Shown here: piece by piece, positions 38,849 through 48,396 of the stretch | How positions within the stretch are numbered: position 1 is the first letter of the stretch | Layout: the number at the start of each line of letters is the position of its first letter | Origin: Bacteroidota bacterium | Lineage (GTDB): Bacteria > Bacteroidota > Bacteroidia > Cytophagales > Cyclobacteriaceae | Assembly (NCBI GenBank): GCA_023417065.1 | Contig: JAEZGH010000057.1 | Span: 248,001-312,000 of the forward strand | Direction of reading: 5' to 3' | Length of the DNA: 64,000 nucleotides | Program-made: the position numbers and the translations under genes | The notes under the pieces: generated by a model | The model's input: the letters and a program-made list of their open reading frames with translations, nothing else | Databases searched by the model: none | Told to the model about the DNA's origin: nothing

Positions 38849-41533
38849 TTATCTGATCTGCTGACCAATCGTAAAGTGGAATTGTGATCCGCTTACATCG
38901 TTGCGACTGCCCAGGGGAACCCGGTCAAAGCCGTACCCCCAGTTTAATCCGATCAACCCGAAGGCAGGCATGAAGATTCGCGCCCCAAAGCCGGCGGACC
39001 TATACATATTGAACGGATTAAAGTCCTCGTAATTGTCCCAGTTATTTCCCCCTTCAACGAACGCGAAACCATAAATAGTGGCTGCGTTACCGGTCGTGAC
39101 CGGATATCTCAGCTCAAGGCCAAATTTGTCATATACAACCCCGCCCAATTGCGTGGAGCTGTTTCCGGACTGGAAGTTTGGCGGGGTAATTTCGTTGTTT
39201 TCGTACCCGCGCAAGCCGATAATGTCCTTGCCAAGTACGAAGGAGTTGAAGCCTCCGGCAAGACCATCACCACCCAGAATGAAGCGTTCGAAAGGTCCGA
39301 TCCCGGCTCTATTCGAGTATGAGGACAGGAATCCAAAGTGTGCCTTAGCTTCGAGCACGAGCTTTTTCTTATTGTCAAGCGGCACATAATACTTGGCGTC
39401 GAACATGGTTTTGTAGTACTCCTGCCACTTGTTTTTCCGTTCCGCTGATGCTTCTTCGTAATTAAGGTTGTTCCATGACGAATAGGGCGGAGTTAGCGTG
39501 ACGCTCAGGGAAATCGACGATCCGGTCGCCGGATACATCGGGTTATCGATGCTGTTACGTGAAAGGGTGGTGTTGAACGTAAGCTGGTAAGAAGTACAAG
39601 TCGCACAGCCCAGACCGTAGTCGATGTTGTCGAGGTTATAAACCGCGTACGACAGGGAATTGGTCAACGTGAAGTAGTTGTCGGGCCACTCAAGAAGCCT
39701 ACCCAAACCAACGGTAAAGTTGTGTGCTTTGATTCCGCGCGTGAAATCTGAGGCGCGCGTGTAATATGTATCTCCGTACCTTGAAACAGAGTGAACATAG
39801 CTGACGCTGAGCGATTGCGGCTTGCGACCGCCGAGCCAGGGTTCGGTGAAAGATACAGAGTAGCTTTGGAATGACCTTCCGTTCGCCTGCGCGCGTAGTG
39901 ACAGACGTTGTCCGTCGCCTACTGGCAACGGGCTCCAGTTCCTGAGTTTCGGTATGTTCCTTAATGAGAAGTTATTGAACGTCAAGCCCAGTGTGCCGAC
40001 GAACCCATAGTAACCGCCCCATCCACCGGAGAGCTCGACCTGATCGTTCGACTGCTCTTCAACCTGCCATTCAACGTCAACCGTACCGTTGGCAGGATTA
40101 GGTCTCAGGTCCTGCCCGATCTTGTCGGGTGCGAAGAAACCGAGTTGTCCAAGTTTCTGCTGCGTGCGGATGATATCAGAACGTCTGAATTTCTGACCGG
40201 GAATGGTACTTAATTCACGGCGGATCACGTGATCGCTCGTGCGGTCGTTCCCTACAATGGTCACTTCGTTGATCGTAGCCTGTTCTCCTTCGAATATACG
40301 CATCTCAACGTCAATAGAGTCGCCTTGAACAGCAACTTCTACCGGCACAATTCTGAAGAACAGATAGCCATCATCCATGTACAATCCTGAAATGTCAAGA
40401 CCTTTCGGGTTAAACGTAATCTTCTTATCGATGAGTTCTTTGTTATAGACATCCCCTTTTGCAATGCCGAGTACGGCATCAAGTTGTCTGTCGGAATACA
40501 CATAATTTCCTTTCCAGATGATATCGCGGAAGTAATACTTCGGACCTTCGGAAACGACCATATCGATATTGATGCTTCTCTTGTTGTGGGCATACACGGT
40601 ATCCGTAACAATTTCAGCATCGCGATAACCCTTGGAGTTGTAGAATGCGATCACCTTCTGCTTGTCTTCCTCAAAATCAGCCTGAATAAACTTCGAAGAG
40701 TTGAAAACATTCAGCTTGATATTGTTGTGGAGGAACTCTTTGAGTTCTTTGGTTGATACGGTATAGCTTGAGTCGAAGAATTCTTTCGGACGGAAGTTAA
40801 GGACCTCGGAAAGGATAGCGCGGTGCAGCGAGAAACGCGGGTACTCATGGGTACCCTTCATTTTCTTTTTCAGTTTTGCGTCGTCGATGTTGTCGTTCCC
40901 GGTGAATGAAATGTGATTGATCTTCACCTTGGAGTTGGGTGATACAGCAATGCGAAGCTGAATACCATCGCGATGCAGTGTGTCACGTTCCTGAACGATC
41001 TTTACTTCAGTGTTGAGAAATCCCTTTTTGACGAAGAATTTTCGTACGGCGATTTCCGTATTACGGACAACCGCATCATTCACAATTCGGCCAAGAATTA
41101 ACTTAAGGTCGTCTTTGAGGGCGCTTTCCTGGCCTTTGGTGATGCCGGTGAAATAATATCCGGTGAGGCGGGGCCTTTCGGCAAGGACGAGAGTCAGATA
41201 GACATTTTCTCCCTCTACGCGATCGACGCGGATGGTTACATCGCCTACCAGGCCGTGTTTCCATAGGTTTCTGATGGCAGTTGATATAGCATCACCAGGA
41301 ATCTTTATCTTATCACCGACCTTAAGGCCGGTCAGGGAGACCATTGCATTTTTATCGAGCACATTCAATCCGGTGATTTCAATTCCGGCGATCGTGTATT
41401 GCCCGGGGTTGACGTAGTTCAGCGCATTATTGCCCGCGCCTTGGTTTTCCGTTCTGGTTCTGCTTTTGAACTGTGCCCAGGATGAGAAGGAGGTTAGAAC
41501 AATGAGAGAGAAAATAAAAATGGGTTTCATCAA
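38849..41533 (-). CDS. bamA: Outer-membrane assembly factor BamA (Omp85)
   Basis: An 894-residue protein: signal peptide to about residue 20, several POTRA repeats (for example YTIAGIEITGLNVLDKNAM at 47-65 and ATINEVTIVGNDRTSDHVI near 430-448), then a beta barrel with the Omp85 motif FILGGDGLAGG and GLRGY near 758-782, and a C-terminal aromatic-rich strand ending FHFTIGQQIR. BamA inserts outer-membrane proteins; the linked skp genes and the LPS-independent uppS make the envelope-building context clear. Confidence 0.95.
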   Translation of the reverse strand: MMKPIFIFSLIVLTSFSSWAQFKSRTRTENQGAGNNALNYVNPGQYTIAGIEITGLNVLDKNAMVSLTGLKVGDKIKIPGDAISTAIRNLWKHGLVGDVTIRVDRVEGENVYLTLVLAERPRLTGYYFTGITKGQESALKDDLKLILGRIVNDAVVRNTEIAVRKFFVKKGFLNTEVKIVQERDTLHRDGIQLRIAVSPNSKVKINHISFTGNDNIDDAKLKKKMKGTHEYPRFSLHRAILSEVLNFRPKEFFDSSYTVSTKELKEFLHNNIKLNVFNSSKFIQADFEEDKQKVIAFYNSKGYRDAEIVTDTVYAHNKRSINIDMVVSEGPKYYFRDIIWKGNYVYSDRQLDAVLGIAKGDVYNKELIDKKITFNPKGLDISGLYMDDGYLFFRIVPVEVAVQGDSIDVEMRIFEGEQATINEVTIVGNDRTSDHVIRRELSTIPGQKFRRSDIIRTQQKLGQLGFFAPDKIGQDLRPNPANGTVDVEWQVEEQSNDQVELSGGWGGYYGFVGTLGLTFNNFSLRNIPKLRNWSPLPVGDGQRLSLRAQANGRSFQSYSVSFTEPWLGGRKPQSLSVSYVHSVSRYGDTYYTRASDFTRGIKAHNFTVGLGRLLEWPDNYFTLTNSLSYAVYNLDNIDYGLGCATCTSYQLTFNTTLSRNSIDNPMYPATGSSISLSVTLTPPYSSWNNLNYEEASAERKNKWQEYYKTMFDAKYYVPLDNKKKLVLEAKAHFGFLSSYSNRAGIGPFERFILGGDGLAGGFNSFVLGKDIIGLRGYENNEITPPNFQSGNSSTQLGGVVYDKFGLELRYPVTTGNAATIYGFAFVEGGNNWDNYEDFNPFNMYRSAGFGARIFMPAFGLIGLNWGYGFDRVPLGSRNDVSGSQFHFTIGQQIR

Positions 41534-42282
41534 CTAACTGGGTTCAATTGTTCACTCGTCTTTCCGAATCTTCGTTCGCGTTGCTGATAAGACCAGATTG
41601 CTTCATAAAGGTGTTCTTTGCGGAAATCAGGCCATAACGTGGGCGTTATATACAACTCCGTGTATGCGATCTGCCAAAGCAGAAAGTTGCTGACACGCAG
41701 TTCGCCGCTGGTTCTGATCAACAGCTCCGGATCTGGGATGCCTGAAGTTTCCAAAAAGTTTTCTATTGTGTGTTCATTTATTTGGGCGGGGTCGAGCGTC
41801 CCTTTCTTGACCTCGTCGGCTACTTTGCGGATGGCCTGCGTTATTTCCCACCGACCGCTATAGCTAAGAGCCATGATCAGGGTTAGTCCGGTATTCTCAC
41901 GCGTCTTTTCAATTGCCCACGCCAGGTTGTCTTGACACTTCTGAGGGAGATGAGAGGTTTCGCCGATGGTCAGCAGCCTAACCTGGTTTTCCATCAACGT
42001 TTTGATTTCCTTCTTGACGGTGTTGACCAGCAGCTCCATCAAACCATCAACCTCTTCCTTGGGGCGCCCCCAGTTTTCCGTTGAAAATGCGTATAGCGTA
42101 AGATATTTTACACCAAGTTCACCACAACCTTCTGTCACTTCGCGTACGGCCTGCACCGCGTTCTGATGACCAAAAATGCGCAGTGCCCCTTTCTTTTTTG
42201 CCCAGCGACCGTTGCCATCCATGATGACCGCGATGTGATTGGGCATTCTATTGAAGTCAATATGTTCCTTATATGAAGCCAC
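41530..42282 (-). CDS. uppS: Isoprenyl transferase / undecaprenyl diphosphate synthase
   Basis: A 250-residue cis-prenyltransferase making the C55 lipid carrier for peptidoglycan and other envelope polymers. The catalytic Asp22 is in IAVIMDGNGRWAKKKG; TLYAFSTENWGRP, ALSYSGRWEI and LLIRTSGELRVSNFLLWQ are the family motifs. The start is GTG 42282, with a promoter box (TAATTTTG) ending only 7 bases upstream; the leader may be 0-4 bases. The stop overlaps the bamA start by 4 bases. Confidence 0.95.
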   Translation of the reverse strand: MASYKEHIDFNRMPNHIAVIMDGNGRWAKKKGALRIFGHQNAVQAVREVTEGCGELGVKYLTLYAFSTENWGRPKEEVDGLMELLVNTVKKEIKTLMENQVRLLTIGETSHLPQKCQDNLAWAIEKTRENTGLTLIMALSYSGRWEITQAIRKVADEVKKGTLDPAQINEHTIENFLETSGIPDPELLIRTSGELRVSNFLLWQIAYTELYITPTLWPDFRKEHLYEAIWSYQQRERRFGKTSEQLNPVS

Positions 42283-42289
42283 AGGGCGC

Positions 42290-42297
42290 CAAAATTA
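42290..42297 (-). promoter_or_regulatory. uppS promoter -7 box
   Basis: Minus-strand TAATTTTG, a perfect TAnnTTTG match. The upstream -33 element is weak (TTTC in place of TTTG). Its closeness to the GTG implies a nearly leaderless transcript. Confidence 0.45.
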
Positions 42298-42340
42298 GTA
42301 AAAAGTAAATGGAAATCAGTGAAATCGTGATTAAGTAAAA

Positions 42341-43024
42341 TTACTTGTAGGGATTTGTGGGGCAGGGAATAGTATAGAACGTGCGCGTAAGTGTGATCCC
42401 AAGGAAGTAATAGCTGTCATTGTCGTTCGGATTACCGTAGCGAAAATTCTTGTATCGCTGATCGCCCGCCGATACATTGTCAAGGTAATCCGAGAACGTT
42501 TTGCGGATACCGAACTCCAATGAAAAGTACCATTTTGGGTTGTAGATATACTTGGCCCCAAGCCCGAAGGGTACAGATGCCTGAATGTTGCTGTATTCTG
42601 CCGACTTAGCCTCGTTGCCGGTGAAACCATACAGGGCGAGGCCGGCGAAGACGTAGGGTGTAAACCGAACAAAGCGCTTTGTCTCCCGCCAATTAAGAAA
42701 GTGATATTCCATCACGGTTGAAGCTTCCATCAGGAAGATGTCGAAGGAGGCATCGCGGATTGAAGCAAATTTATCGATAGGCGTTTCTGATGCAGCCAGC
42801 TTACCACCGGTTAGCGCTGCACGGAAGCTGACAACAGGGCTGATATTGGAGCGATAGAAGACTGTGGCGCCCGGTTGAGAGAAACGGAAGTTATAACTTC
42901 GAACCAGGTCACCCGTATAGTTGAGCGTTCCCAGACCGAAGCCAATCTCTGAACGCTGGGCGAATGAGGGATTAAGGCAAAGGCAGCTTAAGACAAAAAG
43001 GAATCCACTGATTTTACGAAACAT
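42341..43024 (-). CDS. DUF6089-like outer-membrane beta-barrel protein
   Basis: A 227-residue protein with a signal peptide (cut after SFAQ near 23) and a small beta barrel: EIGFGLGTLNYTGDL at 26-40, alternating aromatic strands such as RFTPYVFAGLALYGF and KYIYNPKWYFSLEFGIRKTFSDYLDNVS. Proteins of this sort are annotated DUF6089 in Bacteroidota. The start overlaps the stop of the next upstream paralogue by one base, so these are a coupled pair. Confidence 0.82.
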   Translation of the reverse strand: MFRKISGFLFVLSCLCLNPSFAQRSEIGFGLGTLNYTGDLVRSYNFRFSQPGATVFYRSNISPVVSFRAALTGGKLAASETPIDKFASIRDASFDIFLMEASTVMEYHFLNWRETKRFVRFTPYVFAGLALYGFTGNEAKSAEYSNIQASVPFGLGAKYIYNPKWYFSLEFGIRKTFSDYLDNVSAGDQRYKNFRYGNPNDNDSYYFLGITLTRTFYTIPCPTNPYK

Positions 43025-44109
43025 TATCTAAACTTGGCGCGGTTGTAAGTCTTGCCATAAATGTAAGTAAGTTTAAATGTTGTTACGGTGTAAATATCCT
43101 TATCGTTTTTATTTCCTCTCACATTCCACCGACCTTCTGAGCCGTAGCCCGGAAGCAACATATATGTTTGATTATGTCCTTCAACGGTGGAGGGGAAAGG
43201 GCGCAACTTGTCGGCAACGCTGCTGATTTCGTTGGTCCGATACGACATCGCCCTGGCCAGTTCGTTATTTCCAAATACACCGAGGTCCACATATTGCTTG
43301 CTGACGTCGTCAATGTAATCGGTAAAGAGATACCTGAATCCGAATTCCACTGAGAAATCAGTAAGCTGATTTATCCTGAAACGTGCTCCGACGCCAATTG
43401 GTATGGCGACCTGGATTAATTTATAGGGTTTAGCGCCGTAGTTGGCATCCGTTTCCCGGAGATCCGAGCGCTGGCCTTCAGTGCCAAGTTTTTGCAGGTC
43501 GACCCACTTGCCGGCTTCGGGCAGTCGTGTTACGCCGTCAAGCTGGAATTCCGGTGCCTTTGCCTGCGGGTTGTGATGGAAGACAGCTAATCCGCCGTAA
43601 ACGTATGGGGTCCACCGAACGCGGCTGATATACGTGGCAGAGTTACCCCAAAGGTCGAAAGAGGCGACGATCGAAAGCTCTTTTATTCGATTTCGGAACG
43701 AGAGGTTTCTGTTGTATCGGTAGAACGAGTTTTCATCATCCGGATCTGCCGATTTGAAATCAGAACCAAGGATTGTTCCGTACGTGAAAGCCGCTGTCAT
43801 GCTATACCGTGGACCATAGCGGCGCGACATTGCAAGTCCCAGGGCAGGACGCGTCAGGCCCAAGTTGGTGCTGATGGGGGATTGACGCGGAGCGAGATCG
43901 CCATAGTAATTGAACGCATTAAGCGTAACACCTATGGTATTGTAGATATTCTGCTTGGGAAATCCGCGTTTTCGCCCCTGATAGGACGACATCCGTTTAT
44001 TGTTCTTTTTGATTGTCTTTCTGTTCATCTGGGCATCGGCGTCCGAGACACCAAGCAACAGTAAAAAACAAAGACATACGCTCCCTAAAAAAATAGGTTG
44101 GGCTCTCAT
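43024..44109 (-). CDS. DUF6089-like outer-membrane beta-barrel protein, longer paralogue
   Basis: A 361-residue protein with a signal peptide (cut after DADAQ near 27) and the same barrel plan as its downstream neighbour: YNTIGVTLNAFNYYGDLAPRQS, RWTPYVYGGLAVFHHNP, TDFSVEFGFRYLFTDYIDDVS. The extra length is in loops. A perfect -7 box lies about 33 bases upstream. Function unknown, but the pair sits between nadK and uppS, a placement I recall as conserved. Confidence 0.82.
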   Translation of the reverse strand: MRAQPIFLGSVCLCFLLLLGVSDADAQMNRKTIKKNNKRMSSYQGRKRGFPKQNIYNTIGVTLNAFNYYGDLAPRQSPISTNLGLTRPALGLAMSRRYGPRYSMTAAFTYGTILGSDFKSADPDDENSFYRYNRNLSFRNRIKELSIVASFDLWGNSATYISRVRWTPYVYGGLAVFHHNPQAKAPEFQLDGVTRLPEAGKWVDLQKLGTEGQRSDLRETDANYGAKPYKLIQVAIPIGVGARFRINQLTDFSVEFGFRYLFTDYIDDVSKQYVDLGVFGNNELARAMSYRTNEISSVADKLRPFPSTVEGHNQTYMLLPGYGSEGRWNVRGNKNDKDIYTVTTFKLTYIYGKTYNRAKFR

Positions 44110-44141
44110 GGTTAGATTAAGGGGTATACGAGAGAATCTAT

Positions 44142-44149
44142 CAAAAATA
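44142..44149 (-). promoter_or_regulatory. Promoter -7 box of the DUF6089 pair
   Basis: Minus-strand TATTTTTG, a perfect TAnnTTTG match, giving a leader of about 30 bases to the ATG at 44109. The -33 element is weak. Confidence 0.4.
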
Positions 44150-44153
44150 CGAA

Positions 44154-45029
44154 TTAATTGCGGATGTCTAATCCCCAGTTCAGCTTTTGCCTTAATGTTT
44201 TGAAGTAATGTTGCCCCTCTAATTGGATGAGATTCACCCCGAAATCGGCTTTGCGGACAAGTAAATGCACATTGGCATCAACGGATGCGATCCGGGAATC
44301 CAGGGAAACCAGGAACCTCCGGCTGCGCCCTTCTACCCGGAAGGTAATCTCCGAAGTATCGGGAACAACGATTGGTCTGACAGTCAGATTATGTGGGCTT
44401 ACGGGTGTGATAACGAAGTTTCCGGACCGAGGAAAGATCAAGGGTCCACCGCAGCTGAGCGAGTACCCGGTTGAGCCCGTGGGCGTGGCAACGATAATTC
44501 CATCGGCCCAGTAAGAATTCAGGAATTCGCCGTTGATATACGTGTGGATCGTAATCATCGACGAGGTATCTTTTTTCACTACAGTGAAATCATTAAGGGC
44601 AAAAGTCAGCGAATTAAAAATGTCAGCGTTTGTTTCCAGACGGAGCATGGCGCGCTTGTCGAGCACGAAGTTGCCTTTAATCAGCTCATTAATAGCGTGT
44701 TCAGCCTCGTCAAGCCCAATCGTTGCGAGGAAACCGAGTCGCCCTGTGTTTATCCCCAGCACAGGAATTTCAAGGCTTCCGATGTGCGTAACTGACTCTA
44801 ATAGCGTGCCATCGCCGCCGAAGCTGAAGAAGTAGTCAACACCCTCCAGACTGGTGCCGGGCTCATATACTTTGGTGGAAAACGTGCGGAAGGCGCTGGC
44901 TTTCAGAAACTGCGCAAACTTCGTGGAAACGTTGATTTCGGCGTTTGCTGCGCTCAGGAGCTCAAAAATGCGAACGATCTGAGGTGCCGACTGGCGATTG
45001 AATTCTTTACCATGTACAGCTACGCGCAT
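44154..45029 (-). CDS. nadK: NAD kinase
   Basis: A 291-residue enzyme that phosphorylates NAD to NADP. The catalytic GGDGT motif is at 71-75 with Asp73; GINTGRLGFLA, TPTGSTGYSLSCGGP and a Pro/His region near SPHNLTVRPIVV are all present. Length is normal. It ends 44 bases before the DUF6089 pair start and is probably co-transcribed with upstream genes. Confidence 0.95.
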   Translation of the reverse strand: MRVAVHGKEFNRQSAPQIVRIFELLSAANAEINVSTKFAQFLKASAFRTFSTKVYEPGTSLEGVDYFFSFGGDGTLLESVTHIGSLEIPVLGINTGRLGFLATIGLDEAEHAINELIKGNFVLDKRAMLRLETNADIFNSLTFALNDFTVVKKDTSSMITIHTYINGEFLNSYWADGIIVATPTGSTGYSLSCGGPLIFPRSGNFVITPVSPHNLTVRPIVVPDTSEITFRVEGRSRRFLVSLDSRIASVDANVHLLVRKADFGVNLIQLEGQHYFKTLRQKLNWGLDIRN

Positions 45030-45121
45030 ACAATCTCCGGGTTCAAATTAGCCAGTTGGATAAATACGACGGAGGTAAAGATAAAAACGCAGGCCCCAAC
45101 AACAAACGCGGCCAGCGATTT

Positions 45122-45787
45122 TTAGATATCTAGATAGCGAAGCAGCATGTCAATCCGGTCCTTTTCACCGGGTACAGGCTTGGTTTCCTGATATCGGCCA
45201 ATGACCTTGTAATTGAAGCGTTCCAGCGTGGCGACAACACGTGAAAGGTCGACCTGGTTGATCTTAAGCGTCAGGCGAAGTTTCATGGGGTCCAGCGGAT
45301 CCTCCTTCACGATGCTACTTAATATTTTGGCGTGGTTCTCTTCGATTAATCTGCTGATTTCAGCCAGCGAGTAGTCAGCGTGATTCATCGCCAGAACAAG
45401 TATTCCTCCGGGAAGCTGAACTGCGGCAGTCTGCGCAAAAGAAGTCAACGTATCCTGAACGGTTATAACACCGGAGTAACTTTGGTCGTCATTCAGCACG
45501 GCGACAAGCTGAAGTTTGTTTTCAGCTGCGACTTTGAGGATGTCGTAGAAGTGGGTATCCAAATGAACATAGCAGTTCAACCCTACGAGATCAAAATCCT
45601 TAACCGTTTTGTCGATGTCGTTCGTCTCCAGGATGATGGCTTCACTGATGAATCCGAGCAATTTGCTATCCTCAACGACAGGCATGTATGTGCAGCGGAA
45701 TTCCTCCATCCACACGATAGCTTTATGTGCGTCATCCGACCCTTTCAGGGGTGGGATCATGTGGTTTATAAGGTCTTCTGCAATCAC
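45122..45787 (-). CDS. Tandem CBS-domain protein
   Basis: A 221-residue protein with two CBS domains (about 1-55 and 65-120) and a C-terminal ACT-like part (about 135-205, IKxNQVDLSRVVATLERFNYKVIG). CBS pairs bind adenine nucleotides. I use GTG 45787 (MIAEDLINHMIPPLKG), which removes a 32-base overlap with the upstream hydrolase that an ATG at 45829 would create; either is possible. The short gap and shared strand with nadK suggest a common operon. Confidence 0.8.
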   Translation of the reverse strand: MIAEDLINHMIPPLKGSDDAHKAIVWMEEFRCTYMPVVEDSKLLGFISEAIILETNDIDKTVKDFDLVGLNCYVHLDTHFYDILKVAAENKLQLVAVLNDDQSYSGVITVQDTLTSFAQTAAVQLPGGILVLAMNHADYSLAEISRLIEENHAKILSSIVKEDPLDPMKLRLTLKINQVDLSRVVATLERFNYKVIGRYQETKPVPGEKDRIDMLLRYLDI

Positions 45788-45797
45788 AGGAGTAAAT

Positions 45798-46550
45798 CTA
45801 TTTTGAGAGGAAATCTTCGACCAGCTCATTGAATGTTTCCGGATGCTCCATCATCGGGGCATGGCAACACTTGTCAATAAACCTGAGCTCCGACGGAGGA
45901 ATAAGCCGATTGAATTCATATGCAACAACCGGTGGCGTAATAGTATCATTCAAACCCCATACCAATAACGTGGGAATGGTGATATTCGGTATTTCGTCGG
46001 CCATATTGTTGCGCTGTGCCGATTTGGCAATGGCCACGATGCGCATACATTTCGGGATGCTGTTGGTAATTTCAAACACCTCGTCGACGAGCTCCTTACT
46101 GGCCACCGCGGGGTCATAAAACGTGTATGCTACCCGTTCCCTGATGTAATCGTAATTTCCCCGTTTAGGATAGGATCCGCCCATCGAATCCTCAAAAAGT
46201 CCGGAGCTACCGGTAAGAATAAGCTTTGTAACCTTGCTTCCGTTCTTGAGCGTATACAGCAGGGCGATGTGTCCGCCCAGGCTGTTTCCCATAAGGATAA
46301 TGTTGTCCAGCTTTTTGAAGTTAACAAAGTCTTCCAGGAATGTTCTCAAACCCTCGAGGCCGGCTTCCTTCAGCGGCATTTCATAAATCGGCAGCATGGG
46401 TATGATAACGCGGTAAGATTTCGAAAACCGGCTGACCACACCCTCCCAGTTGCTTAAGGCTCCAAAGAGTCCATGTAATAAGAGCAAGACAGGTCCTTCC
46501 CCTTCGTCCACAAACTTGAAACCATTTTCTTCTTTAACCTGAATGGCCAT
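45798..46550 (-). CDS. Alpha/beta hydrolase
   Basis: A 250-residue alpha/beta-hydrolase-fold protein: LLLHGLFGALSNWEGV near 23-38 is the oxyanion region, the nucleophile is in MGNSLGGHIAL near 87-97, GLNDTITPPV contains the acid, and DKCCHAPMMEHPETF holds the histidine. The full catalytic triad is present. Substrate is unknown. It is the upstream partner of the CBS protein. Confidence 0.9.
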   Translation of the reverse strand: MAIQVKEENGFKFVDEGEGPVLLLLHGLFGALSNWEGVVSRFSKSYRVIIPMLPIYEMPLKEAGLEGLRTFLEDFVNFKKLDNIILMGNSLGGHIALLYTLKNGSKVTKLILTGSSGLFEDSMGGSYPKRGNYDYIRERVAYTFYDPAVASKELVDEVFEITNSIPKCMRIVAIAKSAQRNNMADEIPNITIPTLLVWGLNDTITPPVVAYEFNRLIPPSELRFIDKCCHAPMMEHPETFNELVEDFLSK

Positions 46551-46639
46551 TATTCAATAGTTAATTGGTGTTAAGTATCCAGAAATTTTTTGGGAAATCA
46601 AAAATCCACGCGGCCACAAAAAAAATGATTAGGTACTGT

Positions 46640-47140
46640 TTAGCGAACAATATCCGAAAAAAGCGGGATCAGACTTCCAATAGCTCGGAATGTGTCGGGG
46701 GCAAAGTCGGCGACGAGGGGGAAAATCCAGGAATCTCCAACCCAGTCGTCCGGAAAGTGCAGTTTCATCGAGTCGAGGAGCCAGAGCACCAGGCTGACCA
46801 TAAATGTTGTTCGTAATAAGCCGCAGAACGCACCGGCATAGGGGTCGGCAAGTCCAAGCATCGCGTCCGGAAATCTGGTCATAATAAATTTCGCGGCAAG
46901 GTTGACGCAAAAAACCACGAGAAAAAACACAGCGCCAAAGGCAATGTATGGAAGGGCGAATTCATCAATAAAAAATTCTTCCTCGAGGTAAACCATGGCT
47001 GTTCCCATTAGCTTAAAGCCGACGATGACGCCGAGGAAAACGGCAATCAGGGAGAATAACTCAACGCGAAAGCCGTCCCGAAAACCACTGTAGGCTCCAA
47101 CCAGGATGATAATTGCCAGCGTGATGTCGAGTTTGCTCAA
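46640..47140 (-). CDS. CvpA family membrane protein
   Basis: A 166-residue protein with four membrane helices (about 5-21, 28-45, 66-86 and 104-122) in the CvpA/colicin V production family arrangement. LDITLAIIILVGAYSGFRDGF and ADPYAGAFCGLLRTTF fit the family. Role is unclear; in other bacteria CvpA affects envelope stress and bile resistance. The start overlaps the yqeY stop by 4 bases. Confidence 0.85.
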   Translation of the reverse strand: MSKLDITLAIIILVGAYSGFRDGFRVELFSLIAVFLGVIVGFKLMGTAMVYLEEEFFIDEFALPYIAFGAVFFLVVFCVNLAAKFIMTRFPDAMLGLADPYAGAFCGLLRTTFMVSLVLWLLDSMKLHFPDDWVGDSWIFPLVADFAPDTFRAIGSLIPLFSDIVR

Positions 47141-47589
47141 GAGGCAAGGATTTTTTTGACCACTTCGGAAATGGCTTTTCCTTCAGCCTGACCTGCCAGT
47201 CGTTTCGTGGCGACACCCATAACTTTTCCCATATCCTGCGGACCGGATGCCCCGGTTTCCTCCTTGATCTTCAGAAGCTCCTTCTCAAGTTCTTCAGGAG
47301 TCAGCTGTTTGGGAAGATACCTGTTAATGATGTCGAGCTGAAACAGTTCCTTGTCAGCGAGATCTTGGCGTCCCTGTTGTGTAAAGATTTCAGCGGATTC
47401 CCGTCTTTGCTTCGCAGCCTTTACAAGTAATTTATTCTCAGTATCGGAGGAAACATCGCCAGATCCACCCTTCTCAGTTTCGGCAAGCAGAATAAGCGAC
47501 TTAATACTCCGCAATGCCTCCAGCTCTTCCTTGTTTCTGGCAAGCATCGCCTTCTTTATATCGCCATCAATTTGTTGCTTCAGGCTCAT
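47137..47589 (-). CDS. GatB/YqeY domain-containing protein
   Basis: A 150-residue helical protein of the YqeY family: MLARNKEELEALRSIKSLI (15-33), YLPKQLTPEELEKELLKIKEETGA (about 90-113) and DMGKVMGVATKRLAGQAEGKAISEVVKKIL. The fold matches the tRNA-binding tail of GatB but the function is unknown. It is divergent from pdxJ. Confidence 0.9.
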   Translation of the reverse strand: MSLKQQIDGDIKKAMLARNKEELEALRSIKSLILLAETEKGGSGDVSSDTENKLLVKAAKQRRESAEIFTQQGRQDLADKELFQLDIINRYLPKQLTPEELEKELLKIKEETGASGPQDMGKVMGVATKRLAGQAEGKAISEVVKKILAS

Positions 47590-47661
47590 TATATACGCTA
47601 TTATGTTAAATTTCGACGGAAAAGTTGAATCAGAACAACGAAACTAAAAAAATAATCGATT

Positions 47662-48381
47662 GTGACCCGTCTAAGCGTCAATATTAATAAAATTGCCACA
47701 CTCCGGAACGCCCGGGGCGGAAATAATCCAGACGTCATACGCGTTGCCAAAGATTGTGAACGCTTTGGTGCGCAGGGGATTACCGTACATCCCAGGCCAG
47801 ATGAACGCCATATCAGATTCACAGACGTGATCGAGTTGAAGAAAGTCGTAACCACGGAGTTCAACATCGAAGGGTATCCCGATGAGCGTTACTTCTCCAT
47901 TGTCGGGCAGGTTAAACCTGAACAGGCCACGATTGTTCCCGATGCTCCGGATGCGATTACCTCCAATGCGGGATGGGATACACTTACACACGGTGCTTTC
48001 CTCAAAGATATCATCAGCGAACTGAAGAAGAATGCGCAACGTGTTTCCGTCTTTGTCGATCCCGAGCCCAGGATGATTGAAGGGGCAGCACGCGCTGGTG
48101 CAGACAGGATCGAATTATACACCGAGCCATATGCAAGAGAGTTTCTGATCCACAAAGACGTCGCCATCAGGCCCTACATTGAAAGTGCAAACCTTGCCCG
48201 CGAACTGGGGCTCGGTGTCAACGCGGGTCACGACCTCGATCTCAATAATCTAGCATTTCTCAAAAAACATATCCCCTTTCTTGATGAAGTGTCAATAGGC
48301 CATGCGTTGATATGCGATGCCCTTTACTTCGGACTTGAAAACACGATCCAGTTGTACCTGCGGCAGCTGAAGGATTCTTAA
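47662..48381 (+). CDS. pdxJ: Pyridoxine 5'-phosphate synthase PdxJ
   Basis: A 239-residue TIM-barrel enzyme condensing 1-amino-acetone-3-phosphate and deoxyxylulose-5-phosphate to pyridoxine phosphate, the last ring-forming step of vitamin B6 synthesis. Motifs: LSVNINKIATLRNARGGNNPD (4-24), GITVHPRPDERHI, FVDPEPRMIEGAARAGADRIELYTEPYA and GLGVNAGHDLDLNNL. The start is GTG 47662. The three TPM genes follow 15 bases after its stop. Confidence 0.95.
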   Translation: MTRLSVNINKIATLRNARGGNNPDVIRVAKDCERFGAQGITVHPRPDERHIRFTDVIELKKVVTTEFNIEGYPDERYFSIVGQVKPEQATIVPDAPDAITSNAGWDTLTHGAFLKDIISELKKNAQRVSVFVDPEPRMIEGAARAGADRIELYTEPYAREFLIHKDVAIRPYIESANLARELGLGVNAGHDLDLNNLAFLKKHIPFLDEVSIGHALICDALYFGLENTIQLYLRQLKDS

Positions 48382-48396
48382 ATCGCCATTGTATTT